NCBI RefSeq assembly: GCF_013694105.1
Contig: NZ_JACEFG010000002.1
Coordinates: 248,001-312,000, forward strand
Direction of reading: 5' to 3'
Length of the DNA stretch: 64,000 bases
Origin: Halobacillus locisalis
GTDB taxonomy: Bacteria > Bacillota > Bacilli > Bacillales > Halobacillaceae
Shown here: positions 17,804-27,367 of the stretch, piece after piece
Layout: each line of letters opens with the position of its first letter
How positions within the stretch are numbered: the first letter of the stretch is position 1
Made by a program: the position numbers and the translations under genes
The notes under the pieces: generated by a model
Told to the model about the DNA's origin: nothing
The model's input: only the letters and a program-made list of their open reading frames with translations
The model's database searches: none

Positions 17804-19099
17804 ATGAGTCTTATGCTTTTTATGAAAAAGAGGGAATCGAATTCAAATGTTAAACCAGGAGAAGGGTTAAAAGGAACAATCAATCTGGACCCGAATAGCG
17901 AACTGGCTAAGCAGTTAAAGATGATCCAATTGACCGAAGAAGATCTAGGGACGTTAAAATCACTCAAGCCGACGGTCGAGCGACATATCGAAGAAATTGT
18001 AGACCAGTTTTATAAGAATCTTGATCATGAACAGTCCTTGACGGAGATGATCGAAAGCAACAGTTCTGTCGATCGGTTGAAGAAAACATTGCGTCAACAT
18101 ATCAGTGAAATGTTTGATGGCGTGATCGATCAAGAATTTTATCTCAAGCGGGCTCAAATTGCACGTGTACACTCAAGGATCGGTTTGACACCCAAGTGGT
18201 ACATGTGCGCATTCCAGGACTTGATGCTCTCTTTCATGTCAATCTTCTCAGAAGAGTTTTTCCAGAAAGAAGCCTTTCATGACGCGCTTTCTGCGACGAC
18301 GAAAATGTTGAATATTGAGCAACAGATTGTACTCGAGCTTTATGAACAGGAAGCTGCTGAAAAAAGGCAACAAGAGAAAGAACGCCGCGAAGAGGTGTAT
18401 CGAAGTGTCGATCAAATGTCTGGTGAAGTAGCAGCCGTCTCCCAAGAAGCCAGTGCTTCTTCCGAGCAGTTGACCGGACAGACAGCTAGAATGGTCGAGG
18501 ACTCTCGTAAAGGGAGCCAACTGGCTGATCAAGTCGGACGAAAATCCTTAGAAGGACAGCAACAAATCGAGGAGCAGAAGAACCAAATGCAGGAGATTAG
18601 CTCCAGTATTCATGTCATTTTAGAAGATGTGGAGAAACTTCAAAATGTATCAGCAGAAATCAACAAAATCGTAACGCTCGTCTCATCCATCGCGGAGCAA
18701 ACGAATTTGCTTTCTCTTAATGCTTCGATTGAAGCGGCAAGGGCTGGTGAGCACGGTGCTGGGTTCACGGTTGTCGCACAAGAAGTACGTAAACTGTCCG
18801 AGCAGACACAGGATTCTGTATCCGAAGTATCCGGATTGATTTCTGAAACGAATGGTCAAATACATAACGTTTCAACAAATGTGAATGATATGAACGCTAT
18901 GATCGAAAAGAGTACAGACGGTATGAATCGAATCCATCACTTTTTCACTGAAATCGTCTCAGCTACGGGAGAAAATGAGAAGATGAACAAAGCGATGGAA
19001 CAGAACTTAGAGGGTTTTTCTGAAGTCATTAATGAAATCAACCAGGCTGTAGAACAAGTGTCTGTGTCTTCGCAACGGTTGACGGAAATGCGTGCATAG
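17804..19099 (+). CDS. hemAT: HemAT-type globin-coupled aerotaxis receptor
   Basis: This soluble haem-based oxygen sensor for chemotaxis has 431 residues. The N-terminal globin domain (about 30-190) has the haem-ligating His123 ([14 protein letters not shown]) and Tyr70 (DQFY), the same numbers as in B. subtilis HemAT, which supports the start at 17804. The C-terminal half is a methyl-accepting signalling domain with the highly conserved hairpin tip [19 protein letters not shown]. There are no membrane segments. Oxygen binding would alter CheA activity through this domain. No chemotaxis genes are adjacent, as is usual for hemAT. Confidence 0.95.
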   Translation: MSLMLFMKKRESNSNVKPGEGLKGTINLDPNSELAKQLKMIQLTEEDLGTLKSLKPTVERHIEEIVDQFYKNLDHEQSLTEMIESNSSVDRLKKTLRQHISEMFDGVIDQEFYLKRAQIARVHSRIGLTPKWYMCAFQDLMLSFMSIFSEEFFQKEAFHDALSATTKMLNIEQQIVLELYEQEAAEKRQQEKERREEVYRSVDQMSGEVAAVSQEASASSEQLTGQTARMVEDSRKGSQLADQVGRKSLEGQQQIEEQKNQMQEISSSIHVILEDVEKLQNVSAEINKIVTLVSSIAEQTNLLSLNASIEAARAGEHGAGFTVVAQEVRKLSEQTQDSVSEVSGLISETNGQIHNVSTNVNDMNAMIEKSTDGMNRIHHFFTEIVSATGENEKMNKAMEQNLEGFSEVINEINQAVEQVSVSSQRLTEMRA

Positions 19100-19120
19100 G
19101 ATGATCGGTAAGGTGGCACA

Positions 19121-19142
19121 TTAGAAGTGAGGTGACTTCTAA
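19121..19142 (+). promoter_or_regulatory. Hairpin presenting the Shine-Dalgarno sequence in its loop
   Basis: TTAGAAGT (19121-19128) and ACTTCTAA (19135-19142) are perfectly complementary. The 6-nt loop is GAGGTG, the ribosome binding site of the small gene that starts at 19142, so the stem ends on the first base of its ATG. Confidence 0.6.
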
Positions 19143-19312
19143 TGAGTAAAAAAGATAAGAAACCGAACCGCCAGTTCAAAGAGAACCAAAACCATGGTGA
19201 AAAGCGGAATGGTCGTAAAGCCCAGTTCAAGAATTACAATGAAGAATTTGGCGAGGCACCGAATGAGTATATTAATAAAGATGAGTATTTTGGGAATCAA
19301 GAGAAGAAGTAA
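19142..19312 (+). CDS. Small highly charged hydrophilic protein
   Basis: A 56-residue protein starts at ATG 19142, preceded by GAGGTG and followed by a terminator. It is rich in Lys, Asn, Glu and Gln (MSKKDKKPNRQFKENQ at the start, GEAPNEYINKDEYFG near the end) and has no hydrophobic segment. Codon use and the clean start and stop signals suggest a real gene. It lies 42 bp after hemAT on the same strand and may be cotranscribed with it. I do not recognise a family with assigned function. Confidence 0.65.
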   Translation: MSKKDKKPNRQFKENQNHGEKRNGRKAQFKNYNEEFGEAPNEYINKDEYFGNQEKK

Positions 19313-19316
19313 GGTG

Positions 19317-19347
19317 AAAAGAGGGCGGCCACCGCTCTCTTTTTTTA
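19317..19347 (+). terminator. Rho-independent terminator
   Basis: AAGAGGGCGG and CCGCTCTCTT pair around CCA and are followed by a T run. Confidence 0.85.
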
Positions 19348-19377
19348 CTATTTTTTATTTAGAATTAGAAAGATTCA

Positions 19378-19552
19378 CGGTTCGTTACCGAATAAATGTG
19401 GGGGGTGGATTTGAAACAACTCGCTTTCCTGCGGGGGAACCGGCAAGCCTCCTCGGTCGTTGACACTCCCTGTGGGGTCTCGCCTGAGTCCTTTCTCCCG
19501 CGGGAGTCTCGTCGTTTCAAATCCACCCCCTTCTTAGTAAAAGCGAACGAAC
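19378..19552 (+). repeat. Beta-type palindromic repeat (solo copy)
   Basis: Outer ends GGTTCGTTA and AACGAAC enclose a body from GGGGGGTGGATTTGAAACAA to TTTCAAATCCACCCCC. It is the same orientation as 9889-10063 and is the only complete copy in the window without an alpha partner. The remaining 140 bp up to the terminator at 19691 show no gene. Confidence 0.85.
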
Positions 19553-19689
19553 TCTTATATTACATATGGTGGGACTCTTTCCACTCCAGTCTAAAGAACC
19601 AAGCAGGCCTCATACTATTCTCAAGTTCAAGGTGTTGGCGCATGCCCCTTTAAACATTGGGAACGTTGAGAGAAGGTGTGAAAAACTCC

Positions 19690-19727
19690 AAAAAGGACGG
19701 TGCCTTGGTGGCGCCGTCCTTTTTAGG
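19690..19727 (-). terminator. Terminator of the YtxG/YtxH-type operon
   Basis: AAAAGGACGGTGCC and GGCGCCGTCCTTTT form a long stem directly downstream of the minus-strand operon. Confidence 0.88.
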
Positions 19728-19731
19728 TTCA

Positions 19732-20211
19732 TTATACGCGTGGATTTACTTCTACGACTTTTTCGTCGGCTGGTTTATTTTCTTCTGATTCAGATAGCTC
19801 ATCCTGCACCTTTTCGCTGGTTTCTTGTAACTCTTCGCCAGCTTCTTTAGCGGTGTCGATGATTTCTTCTGATTCTTCTTTGATGTCTTTCACTTTATCT
19901 TGAATTTCTTTTCCTTGATTGTTGTACACTTCTTGAATAGTCGAAATCGCTTCGTTTGCTACAGAGACGAATTTGCGTACTTTGGTTACAAGCGCGTCTT
20001 TCTCGGCTACTGGATCTTCTTTTACGTCAGAAGCATATCCGGAAATCGCGTCTTTCGTGGAGCGGGAGCGTTCTTTCAACTGTTTTCTTTCTTCTGAGTC
20101 TTTGATCAAGATAATTGCTCCACCGACGACGGCACCTGCCAAGATGGCGAGTGGGAGCTTTTTATTGCTTTTCGTTTGTTGATTTTGTTGTGGATGTTGT
20201 TGTTGATTCAT
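19732..20211 (-). CDS. YtxH-like envelope/stress protein
   Basis: This 159-residue protein has a Gln/Asn-rich N-terminal tail, one membrane segment (LPLAILAGAVVGGAIILI, about 19-36) and a long, acidic, predicted coiled-coil region. This is the layout of the YtxH family, whose B. subtilis member belongs to the general stress operon ytxGHJ. It is the last of four genes. Its 5' end overlaps the previous gene by 50 bases in another frame, but it has its own ribosome binding site (GGAAAGGGG). A role in envelope protection is inferred from family and context only. Confidence 0.75.
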   Translation of the reverse strand: MNQQQHPQQNQQTKSNKKLPLAILAGAVVGGAIILIKDSEERKQLKERSRSTKDAISGYASDVKEDPVAEKDALVTKVRKFVSVANEAISTIQEVYNNQGKEIQDKVKDIKEESEEIIDTAKEAGEELQETSEKVQDELSESEENKPADEKVVEVNPRV

Positions 20212-20431
20212 TATGGGTTCCCCTTTCCGTAACGGTTTTTTCAGCTGTTACAGCTAACCGTTGTTTTGAAGATTGGATGATTTCATACTGTTGTTTTCCT
20301 TCAAGTAAAAGCTGTTCCTTTTTCGATCGGTACTGATGACGCACTTGCTTCGGCTTATCCTTGAAACGATGGGCAACGAGTCCGAGGGCCATGCCCAATA
20401 GGGAGCCGCTCATCCAGTCTCGTTTACTCAT
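20162..20431 (-). CDS. Small membrane-anchored protein of the stress operon
   Basis: This 89-residue protein has one hydrophobic stretch near the N-terminus (SGSLLGMALGLVAHRF), followed by a basic helical part and a Thr/Ser-rich tail. It overlaps the upstream gene by 8 bases and the downstream YtxH-like gene by 50 bases. No named family is recognised. Its position between DUF948 and YtxH genes suggests it works in the same membrane-associated complex. The tail, coded in the overlap, is low complexity and so probably not under strong constraint. Confidence 0.65.
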   Translation of the reverse strand: MSKRDWMSGSLLGMALGLVAHRFKDKPKQVRHQYRSKKEQLLLEGKQQYEIIQSSKQRLAVTAEKTVTERGTHNESTTTSTTKSTNEKQ

Positions 20432-20876
20432 TCGTCTGGCTCTTCACTTGTACGGTTTTCAATGCACTTCGTTTTTGGATCAAATAGTAAGTAAGAGCAA
20501 GAGCTCCGTAAACACCTCTCCAGCCTTCCTCATTGATTTTCTGCTCGCCTTCGTGAGTGCTTTGTTTCATGGAGTGTGTCATATCGACAAGAGAGGAAGT
20601 CAATTTGCGTGAGGATTCTCCAATGTCGCCAACGATATAGAAGAGCGGGCTGAGCGCTCTGATTTTCTCATTAACGTCAGCGAGTGTATCGTTTCCGTTA
20701 TTCAATACGTTCGATGTTTCGCTCATGACGGAATCCAGTTGTCCCGGTAATTGGTCTACGGTTTTCGTCACACCTTTTAAAACGCCTGCTAAGTTATTCA
20801 AGGCTTTGATCAAAAAGATAGAAACGATCGCAAACGCAATTCCGATAATGAACACACCGATGCCTAAATAATCCAT
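20424..20876 (-). CDS. DUF948 (YtxG-like) membrane protein
   Basis: The protein is 150 residues from the ATG at 20876, which follows GGAAGGGG; a longer frame reaching 20903 lies within the upstream gene. It has an N-terminal membrane helix (GIGVFIIGIAFAIVSIFLI) and a helical region rich in V/L heptads typical of DUF948, as in B. subtilis YtxG. The start is two bases from the stop of the upstream paralogue, showing tight coupling. Function is unknown; the family is general-stress and envelope related. Confidence 0.78.
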   Translation of the reverse strand: MDYLGIGVFIIGIAFAIVSIFLIKALNNLAGVLKGVTKTVDQLPGQLDSVMSETSNVLNNGNDTLADVNEKIRALSPLFYIVGDIGESSRKLTSSLVDMTHSMKQSTHEGEQKINEEGWRGVYGALALTYYLIQKRSALKTVQVKSQTNE

Positions 20877-20877
20877 T

Positions 20878-21318
20878 CTATGACCCCTTCCTTCCTGTTG
20901 CATTTTTTTTCGTTTTCCATTTTAAGTATAATTCGATAGCTGCGTCGCCCCACTTCATTGCTTTTACGACGCGCTCATCTTTTTCGTGGGAGGCATGAGC
21001 GACACTTTCGGCCATCCCTTGGAGGGAAGTGTTCACATGTCCAACGGTTGAACCGACATTGTTGATCGAATCGACAAATCCGTTAAGAGATTGTGATTTT
21101 TGTTCGACATCTTCAGCGAGCGAATTCGTTTTCTTCAATAAACTTTCTGATTCGCTTGTAATGCCCTGCATTTGGACTTCGACCTTCTCAAGTGTTTGAG
21201 AGACACTGGTCATCGTACCAGATGCAGCTTTCAGTGTTTTGGCTACATAAATGGCGATAAATGCAAAGGATATAGCAATAATAAGTAAACTAATTCCAGT
21301 TAATGACACGGAGATCAC
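20878..21318 (-). CDS. DUF948 membrane protein, first gene of the operon
   Basis: This 146-residue protein has one N-terminal membrane segment (GISLLIIAISFAFIAIYVA), followed by a long coiled-coil-like domain with Ser/Glu heptads and a basic C-terminus. It is a paralogue of the next gene, so the operon carries two DUF948 proteins. It begins with ATG after GAGGTGA. A sigma-B-like promoter lies about 25-50 bp upstream. Confidence 0.78.
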   Translation of the reverse strand: MISVSLTGISLLIIAISFAFIAIYVAKTLKAASGTMTSVSQTLEKVEVQMQGITSESESLLKKTNSLAEDVEQKSQSLNGFVDSINNVGSTVGHVNTSLQGMAESVAHASHEKDERVVKAMKWGDAAIELYLKWKTKKNATGRKGS

Positions 21319-21343
21319 CTCTTTAATGATTGTTTTTTAATTT

Positions 21344-21369
21344 ATACCACTAAATAAATGGATTGAAAC
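21344..21369 (-). promoter_or_regulatory. Possible sigma-B-type promoter of the DUF948/YtxH operon
   Basis: On the minus strand GTTTCA (21364-21369) and TGGTAT (21344-21349) are 14 bp apart, close to the GTTTAA-N14-GGGTAT pattern. An overlapping sigma-A reading (TTTCAA, 16 bp, TATAAA) is also possible. B. subtilis ytxGHJ is a general stress operon, which favours sigma-B. Confidence 0.4.
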
Positions 21370-21457
21370 AAGAGAAAACTTTCATTTCAATGAAATGTCT
21401 TGAAACAGTCGGTCGATATGTGAACGTTTTAACATGTTAAAATGTGGAATAAAAATA

Positions 21458-21472
21458 ATGTAAACGCTTACT
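21458..21472 (+). promoter_or_regulatory. Candidate cre (CcpA site) between the stress and glycogen operons
   Basis: ATGTAAACGCTTACT fits the cre consensus WTGNAANCGNWNNCW at every position. A weaker site, CGAAAGCGCTTATA, lies at 21507-21520. Both are upstream of the glgB promoter. Confidence 0.6.
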
Positions 21473-21558
21473 AAGGGTGGGATTTTACAACTTTTTATCA
21501 GAACGACGAAAGCGCTTATAAATCGACAAAACTTGTCAGAAAATTTTCACGAATTTAA

Positions 21559-21587
21559 TTGTAAAACTTTTTATGAAAATTTATGAT
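21559..21587 (+). promoter_or_regulatory. Sigma-A promoter of the glycogen operon
   Basis: TTGTAA (21559-21564), a 17 bp spacer and TATGAT (21582-21587) precede glgB by about 55 bp. The surrounding 200 bp are very AT-rich. Confidence 0.55.
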
Positions 21588-21644
21588 TATAGTAAGAATA
21601 AAAAGTCTTAGCGACATTCAACGGACGAGGGGAGTGGTAGCAAT

Positions 21645-23561
21645 ATGAACGAAACGGCATTAGAGCAGGATATTTATCTTTTTCATCAAGGGAATTTGAG
21701 GTATAGTTATCAACTTCTCGGAGCGCACACAGATGTTCAGGATGGTATAGAAGGAATCAGATTCGGCGTTTGGGCACCGAATGCGAAACAAGTCAGTGTA
21801 GTTGGTGAATTCAACAACTGGGATGGTCGTGAGCATCCGATGGAGCGAATCAATGACCAGGGTCTGTGGTTAGCCTTCGTTCCGTATTTAGAGAAGGGCA
21901 CAATCTATAAATATGAGATTTTGACGCCTCATGGGCACTTGCGTTTGAAATCGGATCCTTATGCGTTTTCGAGTGAATTACGCCCCGATACAGCTTCTAA
22001 AGTATATCCGCTTAATAACTACACGTGGAATGATGAGGAGTGGATGAAGGAACGACAAGCAAGAAACCTTTATGAATCTCCGATCTCCATTTATGAGCTT
22101 CACTTGGGTTCATGGAAAAACATTGAGCCTGAAGTCTTCTACAATTTTCGTGATTACGCCGATATGGTGATTCCTTATGTCAAAGAACTCGGATACACCC
22201 ACATTGAACTGTTGCCGATCATGGAGCATCCTTTTGACCGTTCTTGGGGCTATCAAATTACGGGGTACTTTGCCGTCACGGCAAGGTACGGTACACCGGA
22301 TGATTTCAAATACTTTGTTGATCAATGCCACCAGGAGGGTATCGGTGTCATTCTGGACTGGGTACCAGGCCACTTCTGTAAAGATGAACACGGATTGCGA
22401 CGCTTCGATGGGGAAGCGCTCTATGAATATGCGAATCCTAGTAAAGCCGAGAAAACACAATGGGGGACATTGACGTTCGACTTTGCAAGAAATGAAGTGC
22501 AAAGTTTCCTTATTTCAAACGCCATTTACTGGCTGAAGGAGTACCACTTGGACGGGCTTAGAGTGGACGCCGTCGCCAGCATGCTTTATCTTGATTTCGG
22601 TAAAGAAGATGGCGAGTGGGAGTTGAATGAATACGGGGGCAGAGAGAACTTGGAAGCTGTCGAATTCATCAAGAAGATGAACGAAGCGATTTTTGAAGAG
22701 GTACCGAATGTTTTGATGATGGCTGAGGAGTCGACGTCGTGGCCGCTTGTCAGTGCACCTACCTATATTGGGGGTCTTGGCTTCAATTATAAATGGAATA
22801 TGGGCTGGATGAATGACATGTTGAGATACATGGAAACCGACCCGATCCACCGGAAATACCATCATAACTTGATTACCTTTTCCTTATTCTATGCATTCAA
22901 CGAAAACTTCGTATTACCGATTTCCCATGATGAAGTGGTACATGGTAAGAAATCGTTGTTAAATAAGATGCCGGGAGACTACTGGCAGAAGTTCGCCAAT
23001 CTGCGTGCTTTTCTAGCCTTTATGTATGCCCACCCTGGAAAGAAACTACTATTCATGGGAGGTGAGTTCGGCCAGTTCGATGAGTGGAAGGACTTAGAGG
23101 ATTTGGATTGGGAACTGCTTGAGTATGATGCTCACGCGGCGACCAAAAGGTATATGAAGCAGCTTCATCAACTATATCGAGACATGCCCGCTCTATGGGA
23201 ACTGGACCATAAAGAAGAAGGCTTCTCTTGGATTGACCCTCATAACTATGAACAGAGTGTCATTTCCTTTGTGAGAAATGGTCGTACAAGCAATGACCAG
23301 CTTGTGGTTGTATGTAATTTTACTCCTGAAGTCTATCACGACTATAAAGTGGGAGTGCCGAAACATGGCTCATACAAAGAGATTTTCTCAAGCGATGCGG
23401 AACATTTCGGAGGTTCTGGACAAATCAATGGGGTGGGCTTAGACACTGCACCCGTTCCATGGCAAGGTCATGATCAACATATTACGATGACCATTCCCCC
23501 GCTTGGTGTGAGCTTCTTGAAACGAACTTCAGTATCTAAGGAGGAAGATCATGAAAAATAA
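21645..23561 (+). CDS. glgB: 1,4-alpha-glucan branching enzyme
   Basis: This 638-residue GH13 (subfamily 9) enzyme cuts alpha-1,4 chains and re-attaches them by alpha-1,6 bonds, creating glycogen branches. An N-terminal CBM48 module ([20 protein letters not shown]) precedes the catalytic barrel. The catalytic triad is visible as Asp308 ([12 protein letters not shown]), Glu361 (MMAEEST) and Asp429 ([12 protein letters not shown]). The start ATG follows GAGGGGAG. It is the first gene of glgB-C-D-A-P, the same order as in B. subtilis, and overlaps glgC by 11 bases. Confidence 0.97.
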   Translation: MNETALEQDIYLFHQGNLRYSYQLLGAHTDVQDGIEGIRFGVWAPNAKQVSVVGEFNNWDGREHPMERINDQGLWLAFVPYLEKGTIYKYEILTPHGHLRLKSDPYAFSSELRPDTASKVYPLNNYTWNDEEWMKERQARNLYESPISIYELHLGSWKNIEPEVFYNFRDYADMVIPYVKELGYTHIELLPIMEHPFDRSWGYQITGYFAVTARYGTPDDFKYFVDQCHQEGIGVILDWVPGHFCKDEHGLRRFDGEALYEYANPSKAEKTQWGTLTFDFARNEVQSFLISNAIYWLKEYHLDGLRVDAVASMLYLDFGKEDGEWELNEYGGRENLEAVEFIKKMNEAIFEEVPNVLMMAEESTSWPLVSAPTYIGGLGFNYKWNMGWMNDMLRYMETDPIHRKYHHNLITFSLFYAFNENFVLPISHDEVVHGKKSLLNKMPGDYWQKFANLRAFLAFMYAHPGKKLLFMGGEFGQFDEWKDLEDLDWELLEYDAHAATKRYMKQLHQLYRDMPALWELDHKEEGFSWIDPHNYEQSVISFVRNGRTSNDQLVVVCNFTPEVYHDYKVGVPKHGSYKEIFSSDAEHFGGSGQINGVGLDTAPVPWQGHDQHITMTIPPLGVSFLKRTSVSKEEDHEK

Positions 23562-24711
23562 AGAATGTGTCGCTATGCTTCTAGCCGGAGGTCAAGGGAC
23601 TAGGCTGAAGTCTTTGACGAAGCAGATTGCAAAGCCCGCCGTATATTTCGGAGGGAAATATAGAATCATTGATTTTCCATTGAGCAACTGTACAAACTCT
23701 GACATTGATACTGTCGGTGTGTTGACTCAATATGAACCTCTTATTCTGAATGATTATATCGGGATCGGTTCACCATGGGATCTAGACCGTAAACATGGTG
23801 GCGTATCTGTTCTACCTCCATTTATGCAGTCAGAAGGTGGGGGTTGGTACACCGGTACCGCGAATGCTATTTATCGAAACTTGAAGTTCCTCAATCAGTA
23901 CGATCCAGAGCATGTACTCATCCTTTCCGGGGACCACATCTATAAAATGGACTATAGCGAAATGCTTGATTATCATAAAACCTCTGGAGCAGATGCCACG
24001 ATTTCTGTCCTGGAAGTTCCTTGGGAAGACGCGAGCCGATTCGGCATTATGAATACGAACGAACAGCATAGAATTGTTGAGTTCGATGAAAAGCCTGAAC
24101 ATCCGAAGAGTAATCTAGCATCGATGGGTGTATATATTTTCCGTTGGGACGTGTTGAAGGAATATTTAATCGAGGACGCGGCCGACGAAAATTCGTCCCA
24201 CGATTTTGGTAAAGATATCATTCCTGCTCTTCTTCATGATCATAAAAACCTGATGGCTTATCAATTCGAAGGCTATTGGAAAGACGTTGGGACGGTGGAT
24301 AGTTTATGGGAAGCAAACATGGATCTTCTTAAGAAAGAGCCGGAGCTTAACTTGAACGACCCGAAATGGCGAATATACTCTAAGAATCCGAACCAACCGC
24401 CACAATATATTGCCAAAACGGCCAAGGTCAATAATGCGTTGATCAACGAAGGGTGTCGCATTCATGGAACCGTGGACACGTCGATCATTTTCTATGGTGT
24501 GCACTTATCTCAGTCATCTGTTGTGAAAGATTCTGTCATCATGCCAGATGTAAAAATCGGTAAAAATGTGACCATCAATCGCGCTATCATTGCCAAAGGA
24601 ACGGTCGTGGAGGACGGAGCGGTTATTGGTGACCCGACACCAGGAAGTGAAATCACTTTGGTGGCGGAAGAAGGCAGTGTACTTGCATCCAACTATGTGA
24701 TGAATAGCTAA
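23551..24711 (+). CDS. glgC: Glucose-1-phosphate adenylyltransferase, catalytic subunit
   Basis: The 386-residue enzyme makes ADP-glucose from glucose-1-phosphate and ATP, the committed step of glycogen synthesis. The nucleotide-binding motif [20 protein letters not shown] and the substrate stretch [10 protein letters not shown] are intact. The C-terminal third is a left-handed beta-helix of hexapeptide repeats. In Bacillus the active enzyme is a GlgC-GlgD heteromer, and glgD follows directly. AAGGAGG precedes the ATG, which lies inside the end of glgB. Confidence 0.97.
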   Translation: MKNKECVAMLLAGGQGTRLKSLTKQIAKPAVYFGGKYRIIDFPLSNCTNSDIDTVGVLTQYEPLILNDYIGIGSPWDLDRKHGGVSVLPPFMQSEGGGWYTGTANAIYRNLKFLNQYDPEHVLILSGDHIYKMDYSEMLDYHKTSGADATISVLEVPWEDASRFGIMNTNEQHRIVEFDEKPEHPKSNLASMGVYIFRWDVLKEYLIEDAADENSSHDFGKDIIPALLHDHKNLMAYQFEGYWKDVGTVDSLWEANMDLLKKEPELNLNDPKWRIYSKNPNQPPQYIAKTAKVNNALINEGCRIHGTVDTSIIFYGVHLSQSSVVKDSVIMPDVKIGKNVTINRAIIAKGTVVEDGAVIGDPTPGSEITLVAEEGSVLASNYVMNS

Positions 24712-24721
24712 GGAGGATATT

Positions 24722-25828
24722 ATGGACCGTATAGCAGGTATTATTAACTTAGATCATGAACAGGATTTGCTTGATGAACTGACGTATTTCCGCTGTGGAG
24801 CTGCCGTACCATTCGGTGGCCGTTACCGGATGATTGACTTTACTGTTTCGAATATGACCAATTCACGGGTTGATTCTGTCGCCGTATTCGCACGACGGAA
24901 GTACCGTTCGTTGATGGACCATTTAGAGCAAGGAAAAGCTTGGGATCTAGACCGAAAACGTGGCGGATTGTTTATCCTTCCACCGGATTGGAATGATCCA
25001 ACTGACATCTCCAAAGGGGACTTGCAGCATTTTCATAACAATATCGATTTTATTAATCGTACTTTAGCTGATTATATCCTTGTTTCTGGTTCTCAAAACA
25101 TTTGTAACATCAATTTCCAAGATGTTCTGAGTGAACACAAGAAGGTCAATGCTGATGTAACGGTCGTGTATGCACGTGTCGACGAGCTATATCCTGAGCA
25201 TCAACAGGCTCATAAGCTGGAGATCGATCAAAATAGTCGTGTGACGGGTATTCACAACGATCATAGTAGCATAAATGTATATATGGATATGTATTTGATC
25301 AGTAAAGATCTAATGCATGATTTGATTGAGCAATGTATTGCACATGGCGGAGAGCATTTCTTCCTCGATGGCATCAAGTCCCGCTTACCGGACTTGCACG
25401 TGCATGCTTATGAATACGAAGGAACTCACGCACTCGTGAATTCTGTGGAAAGCTATTATAGAAATAGTACGAAGCTGCTTGAGGCAGAGCAGCACGACGG
25501 GCTATTCAGCGATGATGCCCCCATCTTCACCAAAGTGAAGAACGAACCGCCTTCTAATTATCTCCCATCCTCACAAGTGACGAACACATTGGTCGCCAAC
25601 GGATGCGTCATTGAAGGGCAAGTGGAAGATAGTATTTTATTCAGAGGCGTGAAAGTCGGGGAAGGTGCTGTCATCAAGAATTCGATTATCATGCAGCGGT
25701 GTGAAATTGAACCGAATGCCGTATTGGAAAATGTGATTTTGGATAAAGACTGTAAGATTTCTGAAGGACGCACATTGATTGGTGCGCCTGAAAAGCCGTT
25801 TGTCGTACCGAAAAGAAAATCCATGTAA
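24722..25828 (+). CDS. glgD: Glucose-1-phosphate adenylyltransferase, regulatory-type subunit
   Basis: This 368-residue paralogue of GlgC lacks the catalytic GGxGTRL loop: its N-terminus reads GIINLDHEQDLLDELT instead. It keeps the fold landmarks (GGRYRMIDFTVSNMTNS and the beta-helix end). GlgD raises activity of GlgC in the heterotetramer of Bacilli. The gene starts ten bases after glgC with AAGGAGG. Confidence 0.95.
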   Translation: MDRIAGIINLDHEQDLLDELTYFRCGAAVPFGGRYRMIDFTVSNMTNSRVDSVAVFARRKYRSLMDHLEQGKAWDLDRKRGGLFILPPDWNDPTDISKGDLQHFHNNIDFINRTLADYILVSGSQNICNINFQDVLSEHKKVNADVTVVYARVDELYPEHQQAHKLEIDQNSRVTGIHNDHSSINVYMDMYLISKDLMHDLIEQCIAHGGEHFFLDGIKSRLPDLHVHAYEYEGTHALVNSVESYYRNSTKLLEAEQHDGLFSDDAPIFTKVKNEPPSNYLPSSQVTNTLVANGCVIEGQVEDSILFRGVKVGEGAVIKNSIIMQRCEIEPNAVLENVILDKDCKISEGRTLIGAPEKPFVVPKRKSM

Positions 25829-25835
25829 CCCTTCC

Positions 25836-25878
25836 TGAAGGGACTGTCCGAACCATTTTCTGGCAGTCCCTTTGTATT
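25836..25878 (+). terminator. Intra-operon hairpin between glgD and glgA
   Basis: AGGGACTG (25839-25846) and CAGTCCCT (25864-25871) pair around a 17-nt loop and are followed by TTGTATT. With this short T tract it is more likely an attenuator or processing hairpin than a full stop. Confidence 0.5.
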
Positions 25879-25902
25879 AATAGAAATAAAATTGAGGAGT
25901 GA

Positions 25903-27342
25903 ATGATAAGCATGAAGGTATTGATGGTTGGTTCAGAATGTACACCTTTTATTAAAACGGGTGGATTGGCAGATGTGTTGGGTTCCCTTCCTCAGGCCTT
26001 GAAATCTCAAGGGGTCGACGTCCGTGTCGTGTTGCCGAAGTATGAAAATATGGATGACGAATGGAAGCGTCAACTCATTCACGAAGAAGAGTTGACGACA
26101 CCACTCGGCTGGAGGCAACAATATGCAGGAGTCGAATATATAGAATATGAAGGAATTCCAGTTTATTTCATAGATAATGAGTATTACTTTAAGCGATCGA
26201 ACTTGTATGGGTATGACGATGAGGCGGAGCGTTTCGTCTTTTTCAACCGTTCTGTGATGGAAATGCTCGTTTCCTGGGATTGGACACCGGATGTTCTTCA
26301 TTGCCATGATTGGCAGACAGGATTGTTGCCAGTATTCTTACATACCCACTATAAGGAGGTTGAAAAATTCCAAGGTATGAAAACGGTCTTCACCATCCAT
26401 AATTTAAAATACCAAGGAATTTTCGCTCAGTCTGTATTGCACGATTTGATGGACTTCGATGAGGGTATGATGAGAGAAGACACACTAGAATTCTTTGGGA
26501 ACATCAATTTCATGAAAGGGGCGTTGAATTACGCTGATTTTATTACTACCGTCAGCGAAACCTATGCAGAAGAGATTCAAACGCCTTATTATGGGGAAAA
26601 CTTAGATGGAGTACTTAGGATGCGGTCCAATGAACTCGTCGGAATTGTCAACGGCATCGATGATCAAAACTATAACCCTATGAAAGACGATTCTCTTGCT
26701 TTTCCTTACCGCAGTTCGTTAATCAAAAAAGCGCAGAACAAAATGTGGATTCAAGAGCAGTTAGGTCTACCAGTCAGGAAGGATGTCCCTATGATTGGCA
26801 TCGTTTCCAGACTAGTAGAACAGAAAGGATTCGATTTGATCGGCCGTGTCATTGATGAACTTCTGTACCATGATGATGTCCAAATGGTATTGCTTGGAAC
26901 AGGGGAATATCAGTATGAGCAAATGCTTCAATGGGTCCAAGATCGACACCCTACGAAAATGTCTACGAATATCCGTTTTTCAGAATCGTTTTCACGTCAA
27001 GTATATGCAGCGAGTGATCTCTTCCTCATGCCTTCACGATTCGAACCATGTGGAATCGGTCAACTGATTGCGCTAAGATACTTGTCTGCACCAATCGTCA
27101 GAGAGACGGGAGGTTTAGCAGATACAGTCAAAGCCTATGACGAGAAAACAGGGGAAGGGAACGGATTTACGTTTGCAAACTACAACGCCCATGACATGCT
27201 GTTCACAATCCGCCGAGCAGTCGAACTCTATCATGAACCTGCCTCTTGGCAAAATTTGATCAAAAACATTTGCAAGAGTAAGTTCACTTGGAAAGACTCT
27301 GCTAGTCAGTACATGGATCTCTACAGGTCGATGTTCGAGTAG
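25903..27342 (+). CDS. glgA: Glycogen (starch) synthase, ADP-glucose dependent
   Basis: This 479-residue GT5 enzyme extends alpha-1,4-glucan chains from ADP-glucose. The ADP-glucose-binding KTGGLADVLGSLP motif (Lys near residue 18) is present. So are HCHDWQTGLLP, FTIHNLKYQG, the IVSRLVEQKGFD motif of the C-terminal Rossmann domain, and PSRFEPCGIGQ with its conserved Glu. An upstream ATG at 25903 and a second at 25912 both follow GAGGAG; homologues begin MKVL, favouring 25912, while ribosome spacing does not decide. The hairpin before it may lower its expression relative to glgBCD. Confidence 0.96.
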   Translation: MISMKVLMVGSECTPFIKTGGLADVLGSLPQALKSQGVDVRVVLPKYENMDDEWKRQLIHEEELTTPLGWRQQYAGVEYIEYEGIPVYFIDNEYYFKRSNLYGYDDEAERFVFFNRSVMEMLVSWDWTPDVLHCHDWQTGLLPVFLHTHYKEVEKFQGMKTVFTIHNLKYQGIFAQSVLHDLMDFDEGMMREDTLEFFGNINFMKGALNYADFITTVSETYAEEIQTPYYGENLDGVLRMRSNELVGIVNGIDDQNYNPMKDDSLAFPYRSSLIKKAQNKMWIQEQLGLPVRKDVPMIGIVSRLVEQKGFDLIGRVIDELLYHDDVQMVLLGTGEYQYEQMLQWVQDRHPTKMSTNIRFSESFSRQVYAASDLFLMPSRFEPCGIGQLIALRYLSAPIVRETGGLADTVKAYDEKTGEGNGFTFANYNAHDMLFTIRRAVELYHEPASWQNLIKNICKSKFTWKDSASQYMDLYRSMFE

Positions 27343-27367
27343 TAGTAGTGATAGGAGGAAACCAAAC

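Noticed and set aside
21507-21520. Second glg cre as an independent strong site
   Set aside because: CGAAAGCGCTTATA departs from the consensus at two conserved positions, so it is mentioned only as a weak companion.
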